Of a stretch of 53,404 nucleotides of DNA, positions 50,997 through 53,404 are shown piece by piece. The DNA is from Actinomycetota bacterium (GTDB lineage: Bacteria > Actinomycetota > Acidimicrobiia > IMCC26256 > PALSA-555), in assembly GCA_016870595.1 (NCBI GenBank), contig VGBI01000008.1, forward strand, positions 1 through 53,404, written 5' to 3'. The notes beneath the pieces were generated by a model. That model saw only the letters and a program-made list of their open reading frames with translations. It made no database searches and was not told the origin of the DNA. The translations under genes were made by a program, and so were the position numbers. Position 1 is the first letter of the stretch, and the number at the start of each line of letters is the position of its first letter.

Positions 50997-51785
50997 TCAG
51001 ACCCGGGCCACGAGGTCGGGGAGCACGGTGCCGAGGGGGCCGCGGCCGACGGCGTCGGCGTGGCCGTCGAGCGGGGTGGCCTGGGCGTTCACGATCACCA
51101 GCCGGGCCCGGTTGGCCAGGGCGAACTCGGGGAGCGCGGCGACCGGGTACACGGTGAGCGAGGTCCCGAGCGCGAGGAAGACGTCGGCCCCGGCTGCCGC
51201 CTGCTGGGCCCGGTCGAGGTCGGCGGCGACGAGGTTCTCGCCGAAGGAGATGGTCGCCGACTTGAGGATGCCGCCGCAGCGCTCGCAGCGGGGGTCGGCC
51301 TCCCCGGCCCGGACCCGCTCGAGGGTCGGGCCCATCGGACCCCGCCACGGGCACGACAGGCACTTCACCTCACGGACGTTGCCGTGGATCTCGACGATGC
51401 GCTCCGGGGAGCTCCCGGCCGCGTGGTGGAGGCCGTCGACGTTCTGGGTCACGAGCGTGTGCAGCGAGGCCCGGCCCTCGAGGTCGGCGAGCGCGCGGTG
51501 GGCGTCGTTGGGCTCGGCGTCCCACATGCCGCTGGTGAGTCGGTTGCGCCAGGCCTGGGCCCGCACCTCGTCGTCCTCGACGTAGTGCTGCAGGGTGGCG
51601 GTCTTCTCGGCGCCGGGGTTCTTGGTCCAGAGGCCCTGCGGGCCGCGGAAGTCGGGGATCCCCGACTCGGTGGAGATGCCGGCACCGGTCAGCACCACGA
51701 TCCGGTCGGCGCTGCGCAGCCATGCCGCGACCTCGTCGAGGTCGAGGTCGAGGTCCGGATCAGGATCCGTGAAGTCGTCGTGCAT
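50997..51785 (-). CDS. Sirtuin (SIR2 family NAD-dependent deacylase)
   Basis: 262 residues from the ATG at 51785. An acidic repetitive start ('DPDPDLDLDLDEV') precedes the SIR2 core: 'VVLTGAGISTESGIPDFRGPQGLW', 'LVTQNVDGLHHAAG', catalytic histidine in 'IVEIHGNVREVKC', zinc cysteines 'CLSC' and 'CERC', 'ISFGENL' and 'LALGTSLTVYPVAALP'. It removes acyl groups from lysines in the cytoplasm. In context it could act on acyl-CoA-linked metabolism, but targets are unknown. TAGCCT lies 6 nt before the ATG. Confidence 0.94.
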   Translation of the reverse strand: MHDDFTDPDPDLDLDLDEVAAWLRSADRIVVLTGAGISTESGIPDFRGPQGLWTKNPGAEKTATLQHYVEDDEVRAQAWRNRLTSGMWDAEPNDAHRALADLEGRASLHTLVTQNVDGLHHAAGSSPERIVEIHGNVREVKCLSCPWRGPMGPTLERVRAGEADPRCERCGGILKSATISFGENLVAADLDRAQQAAAGADVFLALGTSLTVYPVAALPEFALANRARLVIVNAQATPLDGHADAVGRGPLGTVLPDLVARV

Positions 51786-51791
51786 GGGTCG

Positions 51792-51797
51792 AGGCTA
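51792..51797 (-). promoter_or_regulatory. -10 element of the sirtuin gene (leaderless)
   Basis: TAGCCT on the minus strand, then cgaccc and the ATG at 51785. Confidence 0.6.
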
Positions 51798-51873
51798 GGA
51801 CCCCCCGGGGACATCGCCGTGGGTTCGGCCGATTCGCTCGTGCGTCCACGTTGCTCCCGTCCCCGGGGTTGTT

Positions 51874-51896
51874 GCACGCTGACGCCGCGAGCGTGC
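51874..51896. repeat. Inverted repeat in the sirtuin/DoxX divergent gap
   Basis: GCACGCT-GACGCCGCG-AGCGTGC, 7-bp perfect arms, 40 bp upstream of the DoxX-like GTG. Operator-like; nothing else stands out in 51798-51936. Confidence 0.4.
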
Positions 51897-51936
51897 CGGG
51901 CACCGGGTTCGGCAGACGGCAGGGGGAGGACCGACC

Positions 51937-52287
51937 GTGGGCACTGCGTACGTCGTCGTCGCGGGGTTCACCGCCGTCATGCTGGCGACGTCGGCCGGCA
52001 TGAAGTTGCGCCGACACCGGATCTGCGTGGAGACGCTCGAGACCTGCCGGGTGCCGGTGCGCTGGTTGCCGGGGCTGGCGATGCTCGAGGGAGCGGCTGC
52101 GGTCGGGATCGTGGTTGGGCTGTGGTGGGCGCCGCTCGGGATCGCGGCGGCTGCGGGGGCCGTGGGGTACTTCGTCGGTGCGGTCGTCGCCCACGTGCGC
52201 GTCGGCGACTGGAAGGGCATCGGCGCGCCGGCGTTCCCGCTCGTGTGCTCGGTGGCGTCGCTGGTGCTGCGGATCGTCACGGCCTGA
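51937..52287 (+). CDS. DoxX-like small membrane protein
   Basis: 116 residues from GTG 51937, after a good ribosome site ('gggggagga'). Four helices in the DoxX order: 'YVVVAGFTAVMLATSAGMKL', 'WLPGLAMLEGAAAVGIVVGL', 'LGIAAAAGAVGYFVGAVVAHVRVGD' and 'PLVCSVASLVLRIV'. The middle helix pair with conserved E and H matches the DoxX_2 group. Members sit with oxidative-stress or quinone functions; no partner is next to it here. Confidence 0.85.
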   Translation: MGTAYVVVAGFTAVMLATSAGMKLRRHRICVETLETCRVPVRWLPGLAMLEGAAAVGIVVGLWWAPLGIAAAAGAVGYFVGAVVAHVRVGDWKGIGAPAFPLVCSVASLVLRIVTA

Positions 52288-52310
52288 CCCGGGGACGGAT
52301 CCGACCCGGG

Positions 52311-52356
52311 CGTGGCCCGGTCGGTTCCGGACGGTGCCGGTCCCGACCGGGCCACG
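52311..52356. terminator. Strong bidirectional terminator-like hairpin
   Basis: CGTGGCCCGGTCGG … CCGACCGGGCCACG, 14-bp perfect arms, loop of 18 nt containing a smaller CCGG/CCGG stem. It lies exactly between two convergent genes (stops at 52287 and 52374). Confidence 0.75.
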
Positions 52357-52373
52357 GGCGCGCGGGGGCCGGT

Positions 52374-52979
52374 TCAGGGGGCTGGGAGCACACCGGCTTC
52401 CCGCGCGGCCTCGCAGTGGCGGTCCCACGCCCAGCGCGTGGCGTCGTGGCAGACCGCCGGGTGGAACCCGCAGGAGAACAGCGCGTGCTCGACCCCGTCG
52501 AGCGTCTCGCCCTGCTCCAGCAGGGTGAGCGCGAGGCGCCGGGCCCGGCGGCGGGCGGTGACCGCCGGCGGCTCGTCGAGGTCGACGTCGCCCCAGTCGG
52601 CGTGCTCGGCCTGCAGCGCCGCCGGGAGGCGGCGGACGTGGCGCCGTTGGACCGGGGGCAGGCTGCGGCGGACCGCCACCGTGCTGCGCCCGTCGCTGCA
52701 GGCGAGGTCGACTGCTCGAGCCGGGCCAGGGGTGCGGACGATGGGCGAGCTGGTGCCGTCACGCTGGCCGAGCCCGAGCGCCTGTGACGTCGCGGCGACG
52801 GGGAGCTCGATCGAGCCGGGGTTGCGGTCGAAGCGCCCGGCGAGGTGACGCAGGAGCAGGAGTGCGGTGGGGCCGAGGGTGGGCAACCAGAACGTCTCGG
52901 CGTACCGGGATCTCGGATCGAAGCCCACGGTGTCGAGCACCGGGTCGGGCCACGGGGTGATCGTGAGCAGGTCGGGCAC
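52374..52979 (-). CDS. Hypothetical protein, possible helix-turn-helix-like region
   Basis: 201 residues from GTG 52979, 4 bp after a 'ggaggg' ribosome site. The N-terminus is hydrophobic/aromatic ('PDLLTITPWPDPVLDTVGFDPRS', 'YAETFWLPTLGPTALLLLRHLAGRF'), followed by 'ELPVAATSQALGLGQRDG', which could form a winged-helix-like element, and a C-terminal helical part rich in Arg. I do not recognise a family with certainty. No membrane segment is certain. Convergent with the DoxX-like gene across a strong hairpin. Confidence 0.65.
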   Translation of the reverse strand: MPDLLTITPWPDPVLDTVGFDPRSRYAETFWLPTLGPTALLLLRHLAGRFDRNPGSIELPVAATSQALGLGQRDGTSSPIVRTPGPARAVDLACSDGRSTVAVRRSLPPVQRRHVRRLPAALQAEHADWGDVDLDEPPAVTARRRARRLALTLLEQGETLDGVEHALFSCGFHPAVCHDATRWAWDRHCEAAREAGVLPAP

Positions 52980-53108
52980 GGTCCCTCCGGAGCGGTCGGC
53001 GGCGGGACCCTCCGGACCATCCCGGCGCGTCCGTGTGACGTCCGGCCGGCCGGGGCGAGTCGCCGCAGGACCCGCCTGTGGCCGTCACCGCTCCCGAACC
53101 TTCGGTGG
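52980..53108. other. Divergent gap without a gene
   Basis: 129 bp between the hypothetical gene and the radical SAM start. It has a near-direct repeat (tccctccgga / accctccgga) but no convincing -10 hexamer for either side. Confidence 0.3.
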
Positions 53109-53404
53109 ATGGTCGGCTCGTCGCCCCGTCCTGCGGCCCGGATCCAGAGGGCACGTAACGACTTCTGGCGTGCGTTCGGCTACCACCACGGACGGCTGCG
53201 GCTGCGGAACCAACCGGCACTGCTTGCGGTGGAGTCGACCAACCACTGCAACCTGCGCTGCGTGATGTGCCCACGCGCTGAGCCCGACGTCATGGAGCGC
53301 TCGCTCGGCACGATGTCCGACGCGGTGTTCGACCGTGTGCTCGACGAGGTCCGGTTCTTCGAGGAGCCGTGCTGGTTCCACCGGTTCGGTGAGCCGCTCA
53401 TGCA
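53109..53404 (+). CDS. Radical SAM protein, N-terminal part (runs off the window)
   Basis: Not in the ORF track because its stop is outside. The frame from the ATG at 53109 reads 'MVGSSPRPAARIQRARNDFW' and then 'LLAVESTNHCNLRCVMCPRAEP', with the CxxxCxxC motif that binds the 4Fe-4S cluster and SAM. 'RSLGTMSDAVFDRVLDEVRFF' and 'WFHRFGEPLM' follow, as in MoaA/PqqE-like and SPASM-type enzymes. About 98 residues are present. The substrate cannot be told; SPASM cysteines, if any, lie beyond the edge. Confidence 0.88.
   Translation, partial: MVGSSPRPAARIQRARNDFWRAFGYHHGRLRLRNQPALLAVESTNHCNLRCVMCPRAEPDVMERSLGTMSDAVFDRVLDEVRFFEEPCWFHRFGEPLM

Overview
This window reads as chromosomal DNA of a very high-GC actinobacterium, most plausibly from the Acidimicrobiia. 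The basis is family content and gene style, not a database match. GTG starts are frequent, 4-bp stop/start overlaps (GTGA/ATGA) are common, and many genes appear leaderless, with a TAnnnT hexamer 6-8 nt before the start codon. It also carries a decaprenylphosphoryl-ribose type pair (UbiA prenyltransferase and DprE1-like oxidase), a Wzm/Wzt glycan exporter and a complete dTDP-L-rhamnose set. I see no rRNA, tRNA, CRISPR array, phage or insertion sequence.

Layout. 1-1.2 kb: end of a suf Fe-S cluster block (sufC, partial sufS) behind a palindromic operator. 1.2-3.6 kb: two divergent GT4 glycosyltransferases with overlapping start codons. 3.6-9.0 kb: metabolic and hypothetical genes (metallo-beta-lactamase-fold hydrolase, acyl-CoA dehydrogenase, MauE-like membrane protein, small proteins, DUF1802, an alpha/beta-hydrolase without its serine), plus a leader-like region with an extreme Shine-Dalgarno at 6.6 kb. 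9.0-13.9 kb: glycosyltransferases and a polysaccharide flippase, partly of visibly lower GC. 14.0-19.6 kb: a 2-oxoacid dehydrogenase/lipoylation operon (Lpd, E2, a LipB-LipA fused ORF, M24 peptidase). 19.6-31.3 kb: a membrane protein, then a seven-gene 4-bp-overlap operon for surface glycan assembly and export. 31.2-36.0 kb: dTDP-rhamnose genes and a rhamnosyltransferase-like GT2 on the minus strand. 36.1-40.4 kb: four more overlapping glycan genes. 40.4-43.9 kb: MetH. 44.0-46.9 kb: UbiA, DprE1-like and HAD phosphatase, a likely decaprenyl-phosphate-pentose pathway. 47.0-49.6 kb: cobalamin adenosyltransferase, leucyl aminopeptidase and a cupredoxin. 49.7-53.4 kb: rhodanese-MoeB fusion, sirtuin, DoxX-like protein, a hypothetical protein and the start of a radical SAM protein.

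How the parts fit. The central region is mainly an envelope glycan factory: nucleotide sugar (RmlABCD), many GT2/GT4/GT-C transferases, lipid-linked export (Wzm/Wzt, flippase) and a polyprenyl-phosphate pentose donor. A second theme is sulfur and cofactor chemistry: Suf, lipoate (LipB/LipA acting on the adjacent E2), rhodanese-MoeB, MetH and PduO.

The most unusual single feature is the lipB-lipA locus. It is one uninterrupted reading frame whose linker holds three 12-bp tandem repeats followed by a perfect 22-bp-arm palindrome.
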